From: Symbiodinium natans
Lineage: Eukaryota > Sar > Dinophyceae > Suessiales > Symbiodiniaceae
Assembly: GCA_905221605.1 (NCBI GenBank)
Contig: CAJNDS010002330.1
Coordinates: 418,576 to 482,575, forward strand
Length of the DNA stretch: 64,000 bases
Reading direction: 5' to 3'
The notes below the pieces were generated by a model. That model saw only the letters and a list, made by a program, of their open reading frames with translations. It ran no database searches and was not told the DNA's origin. Positions within the stretch are counted from its first letter, which is position 1. The number at the start of each line of letters is the position of its first letter. Shown in pieces: positions 53,493 through 63,912 of this stretch. The position numbers and the translations under genes are program-made.

Positions 53493-53610
53493 ACATCGTG
53501 CTGCCGGATGGCCCTGTCTGTGTCCTGCCCGGCACCCCTTGCAGTTGGCCAGCACGCACCAACCGCAAGCCCTCAGAAGCCAAGGATGTCAGAAATGCGG
53601 CAGGCCAATG
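53493..53610 (+). CDS. candidate exon, unknown gene
   Basis: After GCTCAG, one frame reads DIVLPDGPVCVLPGTPC and continues open through ARTNRKPSEAKDVRNAAGQW to a possible GT donor. It has no start codon of its own. It is protein-like but unrecognised; other frames are also open. Confidence 0.35.
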
Positions 53611-54153
53611 GTTTTGTTATTTCCACACTCTAAACCCTAGACCCTAAACCACAAAGGTTCGGTCTTGGAACCTCAAAGCATAGAATGGCACATTGCCCCT
53701 TCGAACAGTTTCTGTGGGACTTCACTTACATGTTCTTAGCAGGGAATTCGGGTCCCTCTATGTCCCTTATGCAAGGGCACTGTAGACCTAACTAATTAAA
53801 CCCTAATCCAAAACTCGCAAGCCGTGTGGGAACTAGCAAGGAAAGGCTTGAATTTGGAAAATCGAGCTCCTCGGTCTTTTGCAGGCGTGCAACGTTAGCT
53901 GGGTCACACCTTCGGTTCGTGGAAAGTTTAGGGTTTGGAAGTTTACCTTACGAGCCCAAAGTCCCACAGTCCATTGTCTTCTTGGCTGTTATTGCAGAAC
54001 CCCTTATGAGTCGTAGGCAACCTACAGCAGCCCTTATCTTTGTCATGGTGGGGTAATATTTTTTGATTCTTAGGGGTACTTAAACTCAATAAGGAGTATA
54101 ACTTCATAGTTTTTAGTACTATCCCAACCATGAACTAGTTATGTGGCTCGCAG

Positions 54154-54204
54154 GCATCCTCCAACAAAGCAAGGCTTCCGCCACGCCCAAGTTCCTCGAT
54201 CCTG
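54154..54204 (+). CDS. candidate short exon
   Basis: After CGCAG, a 51-nt segment reads ILQQSKASATPKFLDP and ends at a GT donor (CCTG-gttttg). Family unknown. A second candidate at about 54486-54545 (RFMEEAGGLRGTLRGKF) may follow in the same gene. Confidence 0.4.
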
Positions 54205-54869
54205 GTTTTGGGTTTTGGGAACCCTAAGCCCGAAACCCTAAACCCTACAACTCCCCCAAAAACCCTAAGAAACCCCAAAAAACCCAAGAAGCCCTAAACC
54301 TAGAACCCACTGTAAGCCCTGATCCCCAAAAACCCTAAACCCCACAAGCCAATAACCCCGTAGCCCACAACCCATGCACCCCTAAACCCTAAACCCTAAA
54401 CCCTAAGCCCTAAGCCCTAAGCCCTAAGCCCTAAGCCCTAAACCCTCAGCCCTCAGCCCTGAGCCCTGAGCCCTGAAGCCCTGCCCGAGGTTCATGGAGG
54501 AGGCTGGTGGGCTCAGGGGGACATTGCGAGGGAAATTTTGGGTTCAGAGCACAGGTCGGGGCTCCACATTCTCTGCCTCCTTTGGCCCTAAACCCTACAC
54601 CCTAGTCCCGAAGCCTAAACCCTACACCCTACACCCTACACCCTAAACCCTAAACCCTAAACCCTAAACCCTGTTAAGGGGCGTTTGGAGTCTTGTTTTT
54701 GGATGCTGGCTTCCACGGCCGAAGGCGAATCTTATTCTTGGCTTTGCGGCTTTGGGGTGGGCAGCTTTCCAACCCCAAAATTGGGGCTTAGGGCTTAGGG
54801 TTTAGGGCTTAGGGCTTAGGGCTTGGGGCTTCGAGTTTTTCGAGCTGAGAAGGGTTTGGGGGTTTAGGT

Positions 54870-54970
54870 TGGGATGTTCCCCCTTTGTACTAACAATGCT
54901 TCATAGGGGTTCTAGTGAGGGGGTACTATAATCCCTATTGACGACTGTTAGTATCAGGGGGAGCATCCCA
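54870..54970. repeat. inverted-repeat family B copy (most complete)
   Basis: GGGATGTTCCCCCTTTGTAC on the left pairs with GTATCAGGGGGAGCATCCC on the right; inner ACAATGCTTCATAGGGG faces ATCCCTATTGACGACTGT. Confidence 0.8.
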
Positions 54971-55621
54971 ACCGCTAAACTTCGCCATAGTGGGTGACTT
55001 TGTTCATGTTTCAGGGTACTTAAACTCATCTTAAACTCAATAAGGAATAGAAACTTAACTTTTTAATACTATCCCAAGCATGAACTAGTAAAGCAGCTGC
55101 TCTCAGTCCGCAAGCGACAGCTGGCGAGGACAATTCCGAACCGCTGCCCGTGTGCGCGGAGCGCGGCCGCACTCCAGCGAAGGAGAAGGCGTTGGGGTTT
55201 TGAAGGGTAGTCACATGTCCGAAGTTAGGGGTACCTTATTTGGGGTCCTTTTTTGTAAGGGAAACCTATTATTTGGGGGTCTATGTTAGGGCTCCGGTGT
55301 TGTCGTAAGCAATTCCCGTTCACGCCTCCTTTGAACAAGGGTCCCTTTGCTTGGGATTGAAGCAGCCAATTTACCTCAAACCCCGCTCAAATCCACACAA
55401 GCCGTTAAAACCCTGGCAGCCCACGTTGCGCCCACCTCGCCCCGGTGACCTTGCTACCCAAACTCAGCGTTTTTTTTTGGGGGGGGGACTTGTTCTAGAG
55501 GGCTTGTTAGGGTTCGGGGTCTAGTGGTGTGGGGTGTATGGGCTGAGGGATGCCTTGTAAGATGGCTGGTGTGACTCAACCCCTAGACCCTAAATGAGAC
55601 CTAAGGAAAAAGGTTCCCAAG

Positions 55622-55674
55622 AAGAGTCCGCGGACAAAACCTATCTCGAGGCACTGCGGTGTCCCCGGTGCCAG
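55622..55674 (+). CDS. candidate short exon with CxxC
   Basis: Reads ESADKTYLEALRCPRCQ and ends at CAG-gtttaa. The CPRC pair could be half of a zinc-binding site. No linked partner exon was found with confidence. Confidence 0.4.
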
Positions 55675-56009
55675 GTTTAAGGGCTCAACCCGAAACCCTC
55701 AAACCCGGGAAGTTTAGTATTAGAGCTACCTGAACCCAGAACCCGCTGTTCGGAAAACCCACTCGTAGAAATGGGGTTTAGGATCCTGAGGCTACTAGAC
55801 CCCGAGCTCCGCCCAACCCTAAGCCCTAAACCTCAGAATGTCGAAGCTCTTACCTATCCGGTTCATGCAGGACCGCAGCCCTAGCCCCACGCAGCAGCCC
55901 TGGTTCAGGCGGCTGGGCGTTTAGGTGTTAAGTTGAGTTTTTTTTGGGCGGTGGGTTCGGCATTTAGGCGTTTAGTGTTTAGGGTTAGGATTGACTTGAA
56001 GGGCCATAG

Positions 56010-56092
56010 ATGCTACGTCACCGAACTCGGCTGTAACACGGCGTACCTTACTTGCAACCGCACTTCTTACAACTGCCGAAGCTTCAGGCAAG
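56010..56092 (+). CDS. candidate cysteine-rich exon
   Basis: Reads CYVTELGCNTAYLTCNRTSY followed by NCRSFRQ and ends at CAAG-gttcac. Four cysteines in about 28 residues. Unrecognised; it could be non-coding. Confidence 0.3.
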
Positions 56093-56431
56093 GTTCACGC
56101 GGGTTGGGTTTGTCGGCTTCAGAGGCTTGGGGTTCAGGGTTTTAGGGTTCAGGGTTCAGGGTTCAGGGTTTAGGGTTCAGGGTTTAGGGTTTAGGGTTCA
56201 GGGTTCAGGGGTGGATCTTGCAGAGTTTGGGATCCTGGGCTCTGTCTGCAAGGGCATGAGAAACCCGAAGCACCATAACAATAGGGGGTCGGAATAATTA
56301 AGTACGAATCATAGTTCCTTATGATCCCTCCACTCCCAGCCCGCAGACCCAAGACCCCAAACAAAAGCCATGTAACAACCCTAAACCCTAAACCCTAAAC
56401 CCTAAACCCTAAACCGCCCTTAAGCATTCAG

Positions 56432-56500
56432 GCTGCAGACTCCGTCTCCGGAGCCCACCCCACTGCCCATGCCGGCCATGCCGGAGGTGGCGGGCATTGG
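56432..56500 (+). CDS. candidate Pro-rich exon
   Basis: After a CCCTAAA block and ATTCAG, the frame reads LQTPSPEPTPLPMPAMPEV then AGIG, ending at a GT donor followed by TTTAGGG-type repeats. Such TPSPEP low-complexity stretches are common in dinoflagellate regulatory proteins. Function unknown. Confidence 0.5.
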
Positions 56501-57056
56501 GTTTTGCTCGGTTTAGGGTTAAGGGGTTAGGGTTTGGGGTTTAGGGTTAAGGGGTTAAGGGGTTAGGGTTTAGGGGTTTAGGGGTTGAAGGGTTTAGGCT
56601 ATTAAGGGTTCAAGGGTTTAGGGGTTTAGGGGTTGAGCCCCTTTCTTTTTGGAGAGGTGGGGGGGCGGGGAGGGGGTCGGGGGGGGGGGGGGGGGTGAGT
56701 TTGGGGTGGGTTTCGCGGTTAGCATATTCGGTGTGTTGGGTGGCAGGAGGGCGGGGGGGCTTCCGGGGCGGTTGTTAGGGGTTCCTCCATAGAACCCTCT
56801 ACATCCCGAAGCCTTAAACCCCCCCCCCCCCCCCCCCCCCAAAACACAACAGACAATAGAAAATCAACATGAATCACACAACAATATCCCCCCCCCCCCC
56901 CCCCCCCCCCCAAAAAAAAGAGATAATACATAAATGGAGACAAAAACAGAGCTGGAGCCCCCTGGCGCTCTGAATCCAGGACTTCCTGCAACAGTTCCTC
57001 CGACCGCAGCCTCGCAAGGATCTTTGGGCAGCCCTCTGGCTTGAACCAGGGCTAAT

Positions 57057-57308
57057 AGGGTTCTTAGGGTTAATAGGGTTAATAGGGTTAATAGGGTTTA
57101 TAGAGTTTATAGGGTTTTTAGGGTTAATAGGGTTAGTAGGGTTTATAGGGTTTATAGAGTTTATAGAGTTTATAGGGTTAACAGGGTTAATAGGGTTTAT
57201 AGGGTTAGTAGGGTTAATAGGGTTTAGGGCTTAGGGCTTAGGGCTTAGGGCTTAGGGCTTAGGGTTTAGGGTTTAGGGTCTAGGGTTTAGGGTTTAGGGT
57301 TTAGGGTC
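57057..57308. repeat. TTAATAGGG/TTTATAGGG nonamer array grading into TTTAGGG
   Basis: About 17 copies of a 9-nt form (AATAGGGTT, TATAGGGTT), then GCTTAGG and TTTAGGG heptamers. Shows in-place spread of a length variant. Confidence 0.9.
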
Positions 57309-57748
57309 GTGCATGTGCGTGCGAGCTCGTGCGCATGTGCGCCGTGGCTGTAGAGTTCAGGGGCTCTAGCTCGGGGTTTGGTGGTCGAAGTTGTCCATGT
57401 AATGTTGGAAAGCCCATGTAAGAGGGAGCTGGCTGTGGCAGGAGAAGCCCTAAAAAGGCTGCTTCAGGTTAGTCCGGCTTCAGTTTAGGACTTGCTCTTC
57501 TACTGGGCCCTGCAACCCTGAAACGCTGTCTGCCTCAACTTCAACCCTGAAGCCCCCCACTCCCCACCCCCCCCCCCCTCTACAACTCAGAGTGAAAAGA
57601 GTGTATACACAATCCTAGACCTAGACCTCACGGAACCTTAAATTCCACGTGCCCCAAAAAGCCGAAACCCTCTCTGGGGGGAGGGGGGCCACCCGGACCT
57701 TTCGGGGCCGCCACGCTTCCTACGTTTCTCCCTGGGCTTTCCTAGGAC

Positions 57749-57807
57749 ATGGAGGATGCGAGCGACGCGGAGGACGACATGCCAGCAGTGAGCCGAGACT
57801 CGGGGGC
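57749..57807 (+). CDS. candidate first exon (acidic N-terminus)
   Basis: An ATG at 57749, after CCTAG, opens MEDASDAEDDMPAVSRDSG, an acidic N-terminus plausible for a start exon. The downstream border is unclear. The next 800 bases (57870-58690) are complex DNA with overlapping open frames in all three + phases and no recognisable family. Confidence 0.35.
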
Positions 57808-57869
57808 TGTTGCGAGTTGGAGTCGTGTTTTTGGGTGTGTTCGGATTGAGGGCTGGTTTCACTTTGTTG

Positions 57870-58690
57870 AGGTCTGTTTTGTTACAGATAAGGCACCTAG
57901 AAGTAAACCCTCAGTTCATACCTAGGGTATCTGGTTTGGACTTGCGAGCCAGAAGGCCTGAGGTCCTGAGAGTGTCGGCTTTTGGGTTTAGGGCCCCTTT
58001 ACGGCAACAGTCTTGTGAGCATCAAGCTACCTTGCCGCCGAAGAAACGTGGCGGCCGCCCTTGTGGAGCTGCGGCCCTCCACGGGCATTCTGCAGCATCG
58101 AAGGTTTGCCACTGGGTCTCCCACCACTCGAAGCAAACCTGACATCCCGTGGAGCAGAAATCTTGCGGTATGCGCTCAACGGAATGAAGGCTCGTGCGGA
58201 CACTGACACACCACGAGCGAAGGAGTGGCTCCATGAATAGCCGCGAAAGTCAAGACCCTAGTGTAACGGCAGTCACTTTGCTATCTGCACATGCTCACGT
58301 CGACCTCCAATCAAGCGGAGTCGCGCAGCTCAGTGGAGAGTGGCTCCCACAAAGCCGTGAACTCCATGGTTGCCCTTGGTTGCCATTTAGCTGGGATCCA
58401 CAGTCAATGCTCAGCTGGTACACGAGCGTTCTCCTCACATCGCACAGTATCAGTAACCTTGACGAAGTGCGCAAAGCAAACACGGCTGCATGCCTTCGAA
58501 CTCCCTACGGTCGCCTGGGCCGTCAGCCGGGCAAAAGGAAGACGAGGTGCTTCTCGCATTGACCTGCACCACGCACGCGTACCCGTCCAGGGAGGGCGAT
58601 CCATACTCTCAAGGCTCCTGCCTGCAGGCATCGTGGGCCCTTGAGAGCATGATGTCTACAAGAACCGGTCATAAACAACCTAAGCAAAGT
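57870..58690. other. complex stretch with overlapping open frames
   Basis: About 820 bases free of heptamer repeats. Protein-like runs appear in different + frames: NVAAALVELRPSTGILQHRR near 58040, CHLAGIHSQCSAGTRAFSS near 58385, and EDEVLLALTCTTHAYPSREG near 58535. A single gene would need introns or frameshifts. It could be a decayed mobile element or a UTR; I cannot tell. Confidence 0.3.
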
Positions 58691-59276
58691 TAAATTCTGT
58701 TTGGTCTAGGGTTCGGGCTCGGCTTTGAGGTGTCAGACCATACCCCCCGAACCCTGAACCCTAAGCCCTAAACCAACTGTGCGGAAGTCTGCACCTTGGA
58801 TGTTCGTGCGGGCTGCTGCCGTTATCACTCGCCCCCCGGGCCACAAGCCCTTGAGACCCAAAACATTGCAGCTTTCGCCCCCCGCATTTGAGTTTAGGTT
58901 TCGGGTTTAGGGTTTAGGGGTTAGGGGTCAGGGGATTGTGGTTTGTTGGTTGGTGGTAGGGACGGCAGCGCCGCACAATTTTCATCCGCAAAAAGCAATG
59001 GGCGTTTAGTTTGGGGGTGGTTTTCGGTGTCCCTCAAATCCGTGCACCTATTGGGCTTACAGGAGCCCTGAAATTTCCTGAGAACCCCTTGAACCCTAAA
59101 CCCGAAACTCCAAGGGCCTTAAACCGTAAGTCAGACCCCGATAAAAGCTTATAGCAACTGTCTGAAGGAGCCCCGCATGGCCCTGCCAGCCCCGTAAATA
59201 CAAAGTAAATGTCATACTTAAGACCCTGCAATGACTCTCTAAAGGGGCCCTGAAACCTGGAGATCCCGAACTTTGC

Positions 59277-59348
59277 GGTTTAGGGTTTAGGGTTTAGGGT
59301 TTAGGGTTTAGGGTTTAGGGTTTAGGGTTTAGGGTTTAGGGTTTAGGG
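59277..59348. repeat. TTTAGGG array
   Basis: About ten copies upstream of the candidate exon at 59402. A CCCTAAA array follows that exon at 59483-59580. Confidence 0.95.
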
Positions 59349-59401
59349 TACCACCATGGCCACTGTTTCGAGGAACCCTGAAGCCTGCCTTGTCTCCCGA
59401 G

Positions 59402-59453
59402 GCCGGTGCCAAGACGATGCAGCACCCGCTGTGCATCTCCATCGGCTCGGAAG
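59402..59453 (+). CDS. candidate exon ahead of a TCGGAAGGC-flanked intron
   Basis: After CCCGAG, the frame reads AGAKTMQHPLCISIGSE and ends in phase 1 at a GC donor. The next piece starts at 59593 (GVGARGLSE). The nine bases TCGGAAGGC occur at both junctions. The intron between is CCCTAAA array only. Confidence 0.5.
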
Positions 59454-59985
59454 GCTGCGGTTTTTTGGGGCTTCGGGCTGCACCCTAAACCCTAAACCCT
59501 AAACCCTAAACCCTAAACCCTAAACCCTAAACCCTAAACCCTAAACCCTAAACCCTAAACCCTAAACCCTAAACCCTAAACCGCTTCGGAAGGCGTGGGT
59601 GCTAGGGGCTTGAGTGAAACCCCGAAACCCCCAAACCCTAAACTCTCTCTCTCTCTCTCGCCCCTGAACCCCCCTAAACCCCTGAAAGCCTAAGACTGTC
59701 CCGAGATCGCCGCAGTACAGGTTCAAAAATTGCAGGGTCTTCGGTTGGCTCATTATTCTATGTAGGGTACCCCAAAGAGGGTCTTATTTTTAGAGAATCC
59801 CCCCTCCACCCCCATGCAAAGCGTTTGGCCAAGTTGTGGGTCGAGAGGCTCAGTTACCTCACCTGAAGCCGAAAAAGAGGGGTGGTTCTTCTGCAAGGGC
59901 CGCGAGACTATGGTTTAGGGTTCAGCTGTCTGGGTGGCACGAGCCCTATTTTTTCAGGGCAATCCGTGGGACCTGGGAGGCACAG

Positions 59986-60033
59986 GCATTCGAAAAAAAC
60001 GATGAACAACACTCAGAAGTGGAAACGGCACGG
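59986..60033 (+). CDS. candidate short exon, charged
   Basis: Between CACAG and GTTTAGGG, the frame reads AFEKNDEQHSEVETAR. It joins in phase 0 to the 27-nt exon at 60338. The donor GT is formed by the first heptamer of a TTTAGGG array. Confidence 0.5.
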
Positions 60034-60142
60034 GTTTAGGGTTTAGGGTTTAGGGTTTAGGGTTTAGGGTTTAAGGAAGAGTATTTGTGCTTTATGAGAC
60101 CCTCGACCCCAAACCGGGTCTAGGCTTCAGGGCTGGCAACTT

Positions 60143-60232
60143 GTCCCCCATACACAAACAGTCGTGAAAAGGGATTCTAGTAGGGGGCACCTAGAGTCCC
60201 TATCAAGGACTCTTCGTATAAGGGGTTGCACA
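60143..60232. repeat. inverted-repeat family B copy (diverged)
   Basis: GTCCCCCATACACAAACAGT faces GACTCTTCGTATAAGGGG; the inner GGGATTCTAGTAGGGGGCAC and GAGTCCCTATCAAGG are retained. Confidence 0.65.
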
Positions 60233-60337
60233 TCGCAAGGTTTAGGGCAACCGTAAACCCTAAACCCTAAACCCTAAACCCTAAACCCTAAACCCTAAAC
60301 CCTAAACCCTTGAAAAAAAAACAAAAGACCGTCGCAG

Positions 60338-60364
60338 GCCATCCGTTCAGCTGCGGGCCTGCCT
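60338..60364 (+). CDS. candidate 27-nt microexon
   Basis: GCAG then nine codons (AIRSAAGLP) then gtaagt, the best consensus donor in the window. Phase 0 at both ends. It probably follows the exon at 59986-60033. Confidence 0.5.
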
Positions 60365-60589
60365 GTAAGTACGCTTCCAAAGGCGCCTCATCGGAGGGGA
60401 GATCTGGCGGTTTGGGGTTTGGGGGCTTTAGGGTTTAGGGTTTAGGGTAACCTGGGGTTTGTTTAGGGGGTTGTCGGGGGTTTGTAGTAGCCCAAACCGT
60501 AAACCCTATGTAGTGTGGACTGTAGGGTGGGGAGGGGGCGAGTGGCGAGTTGTGCTGAAGCAGTCTGTCCGGTGTGGGTTCACGTGCAC

Positions 60590-61045
60590 GAGGGCTGCTG
60601 ATGCGCATGATGCTGGCTTTCCTGACGGGGCTCAAGGCAGCTGATGCTCGCTCTCGTGGGGTGGCTTCACTGGCACGAAGGCCACTGATGCGCATGATGC
60701 TCGCTTTCGTGGCGGGATCAAGGCAGCTGATGCTCATGATGCTCGCTCTCGCGGTGTTGCTTCACGTGTGCTGATGCTCATGATGCTCGCTTTCGTGGCG
60801 GGCCCAAAGCAGCTGATGCTCATGATGCTCGCTCTCGCGGTGTTGCGTCACGTGCACGCGAGGGCTGCTGATGCGCATGATGCTGGCTTTCGTGGCGGGG
60901 CTCAAGGCAGCTGATACTCATGATGCTCGCTCTCGCGGTGTTGCTTCATGTGCACGAGGGCTGCTGATGCTCGTGATGCTCGCGATTGTGGGGTGGCTTC
61001 ACTTGCACGCAGGCCGCTGATGCGCATCATGCTCGCTTTCGTGAC
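60590..61045. repeat. small array related to the 12-18 kb minisatellite
   Basis: About nine irregular copies of a GCTGATGCKCATGATGCTSG core spaced by GCTTTCGTGGCGGG-like or GCTCTCGCGGTGTTG-like segments. The core matches that of the large array 42 kb away, but the spacers differ. Confidence 0.8.
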
Positions 61046-61683
61046 AGCCCAAGTACCCCACGCGATAGGCGACCCCACAAAAAAGATAAGAATTTTGCAC
61101 CCCGCCCCCACCCCCCACTTAGTGTTTTGTTGGGGGAGAAGTTGGGGCTCGGGCTGGGGCTTCTGCAGGTTTGGATTTGGTGGTTTGGGGTGTCGGGACG
61201 GAGGTTCGTGTGGTTTAAAGTTGTCAGGTGCCCCATCTTGTGAGGCGAGGGGATTCAGAGTCTTTTGGAGATTTGTGTTCATTTTTGGGAGGGGGGGTCG
61301 GGGGGTTTGGGTTCGGGGTTTTAGGGTGTAGGGGAGCAAGTGAGCAGCCCGCACTTGGAAAAGTGTACGAATAGGAACGGCAAGTTGACGCAACGGTAGG
61401 AACCCCGGCGACCACCAAAAGAACAAACCAACAAGCACGGCCAACACTGAAAGCTCTTGACGCGCAGATGGTCAGTTCTCTAAAGTAGGGTCCCCTTCTT
61501 GGGTGCAATTTTAAGGGGCCGGCTTATCGGACCCTAACAGGGGGCATGTTTGGGAGAACTGACCATACGAGTCCAAGCGGTTTGGGGGGTTTAGGCCCTA
61601 AACCCTCAGCCCTCAACCCTCAACCCTGAACCCTCAACCCTCAACCCTAAACCCTAAACCCTAAATGGGTTTCCGGAGTCCAG

Positions 61684-62081
61684 CGAACCCGATGCCCAGC
61701 TGCAGGAAAAGGTTGCAAGGACGGTGCAAACTGCGCACCTCGGCAGCAGAGTGTCAAGGGCTAAGGTTTCCTACTAATTCTTAGGTTTAGAGTTTAGAGT
61801 TTAGGGTTTAGGGTTTAGGGTACCCTTTTCCTTTCTTTTGGTTCAAGGTTCCCTTATCATGTAACCAACCCCCAAAAGAGGGTACCCTTATTATGAGATG
61901 GTTCCTGAGCTACCAAGACCAAGGCCCCCTAAGCCCCGAAGCCCTGCACTGCAAAGCTCTTAAAGCACAAAGAAGTCCACACAGCGCCAAGTCCTCAACC
62001 TTAGCCAAGCCTCGAGCCCTAAGCTCGCTCGAAGAGCTCGGGAGCGTGCCGGTGAGGCCGGGGAAAGTTAAGAAGCACTAA
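61684..62081 (+). CDS. candidate last two exons with a zinc-finger-like Cys pattern
   Basis: Exon 61684-61732 reads RCPAAGKGCKDGANC. With a GC donor in phase 1 it joins the terminal exon 61924-62081 (PLSPEALHCKALKAQRS and on, basic tail PGKVKKH, TAA at 62079-62081). The GKGCKDGANC run resembles the core of dinoflagellate CCCH fingers, which bind RNA in known families, but the His is not at the usual spacing, so the finger is degenerate or the join is wrong. The intron is a family A introner. Confidence 0.45.
61828..61923 (+). repeat. introner family A copy
   Basis: GTACCCTTTTCC, then GGTTCCCTTATCATGTAACC, then GGGTACCCTTATTATGAGAT and GCTACCAAG, ending close to the acceptor of the terminal exon at 61924. 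Confidence 0.75.
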
Positions 62082-62398
62082 GAAGTACTGCGGTAAAGAT
62101 CACAAAGGTAAGGGTAGCGGTGCTCGCAACCACTTCGATGATCTCCACCCTGTCCGTTAAAACTCAAAACTCGTCGTTTTGTGAGGGACAGTCTCGTCCT
62201 TGGCCTGCCATATTGCATGGTCCAAGCCTGTCAAGGGAATCAGATCGGGAATCCCAAGCGCCGAACAAACCCCCCATGGTCGCATGCCACAGACTTAAAC
62301 TCCCAAACCCTCGGCCTGTCCCCGGCGGCCTAGAACCACTTCAGTGCCCAAAGAGATGAGATCTTCCCGGAGTTGGTTGTGGGCCTCCTGGGGTACCA
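62082..62398. other. 3' flank after the zinc-finger-like gene
   Basis: Complex sequence between the TAA and the GTA microsatellite, without heptamer arrays. A short open frame (62120-62359) has no recognisable features. Most likely a 3' UTR or intergenic DNA. Confidence 0.3.
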
Positions 62399-62400
62399 CA

Positions 62401-62800
<400 letters not shown>

Positions 62801-62869
62801 TAGCAGCCCCATTACTTGTGGCAGCATGTTTTTTGATACAGTCACTCAGCTTTCAGATCTCGTAACCTG

Positions 62870-63300
62870 AGGATCACTGCCACCTTTGCAAGTGGAAGAA
62901 GCCGGCCGGGCCCCTATGCACTTGCATTTCGTCCTGTATTCCTTTTCTATTTTATAGTTTAGGTGCCAAACTTGATGGAATATACTTTCATTCCCCAGAC
63001 ACTGCTTGCGATGGGATGGGGGTAGTGAGAAGTGAGAACTAGATCCGGCTGCAACGGCGCCCGCACACGCGCGGGCCCTCGAATTCGATGACCCTCTTGG
63101 TGCCGGACGCGCTTGCCGCGCATGTTTCAAAGGGCGAACGGTGACCGTTGGCATCCCAGGGCCCGCAAATGCAAATCTAAAGCGGGGTCCCAAGCATCGC
63201 AAACAGCATGTTTTTGGCCTTGTGCCTGGTGCCAAGTCACACCCCTTGCCTGAGTCCCGTGGCCTCAACCCTCAGTCCTCAAGTCCTAAAACCCCTACAA
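62870..63300. other. complex stretch, possible exon on either strand
   Basis: One + frame is open for about 80 codons (near 63057-63300; it includes GAGRACRACFKGRTVTVG), and a 140-codon frame with an ATG runs on the - strand (62846-63268). The plus reading looks more natural, but neither is recognisable. Confidence 0.25.
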
Positions 63301-63852
63301 CACCCTAAGCCCTGAGCCCTAAAACCCTCCCTAAACCCTCAACCCTATAGCCCTAAAACCTAAACCCTGAACCCTGAACCCTAAACCCTGAGGTGGCGGC
63401 CCCCGGGTCGAACCCAAGCCGCCAGAACCGTGGCCGCCAGTCGGGGCCCCCCAGTTGACCAGCCTCGGGGCTTTGGCGGAAGTTAGGGTTTGGGGGTTTA
63501 GGGTTTAGGGTTTAGGGTTTAGGGTTTAGGGTCTAGGGTCTAGGGTCTAGGGTCTAGGGTTTAGGGTTTAGGGTTTAGGGTTTACTTAGGGAAACTTAGG
63601 GGAGTCCGCCTTCAGGGTTTAGGGTTTGGGGTTTGGGGTTTGGGGTTTGGGGTTTGGGGAATTTCGGATTCTCAGGGAACTGAGGGAGTCTAGGGTTTAG
63701 GGAGTAGTGTTGCAATAGGAACCCCAAAAGGGACCATAATTTGGGAAAAATCTCTGGGTTAGGAAGTGGAGTTAGGGTTTAGGTTTAGAGCGGCTACTTT
63801 TCCGCATTTTGAATCTACTGGTCGTTCCAAAGCCTCAAATTTTGGGCTGCAG

Positions 63853-63912
63853 GCACGCTCGCGCCCGTCGATCCAAGCAGCAGAAGGGCAACGATCAGTG
63901 AGATGCTTGGCA
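63853..63912 (+). CDS. candidate exon at the window end
   Basis: After TGCAG, the frame reads TLAPVDPSSRRATISEMLG. Good acceptor and protein-like composition. The downstream border and partner exons are beyond what can be seen. Confidence 0.4.
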
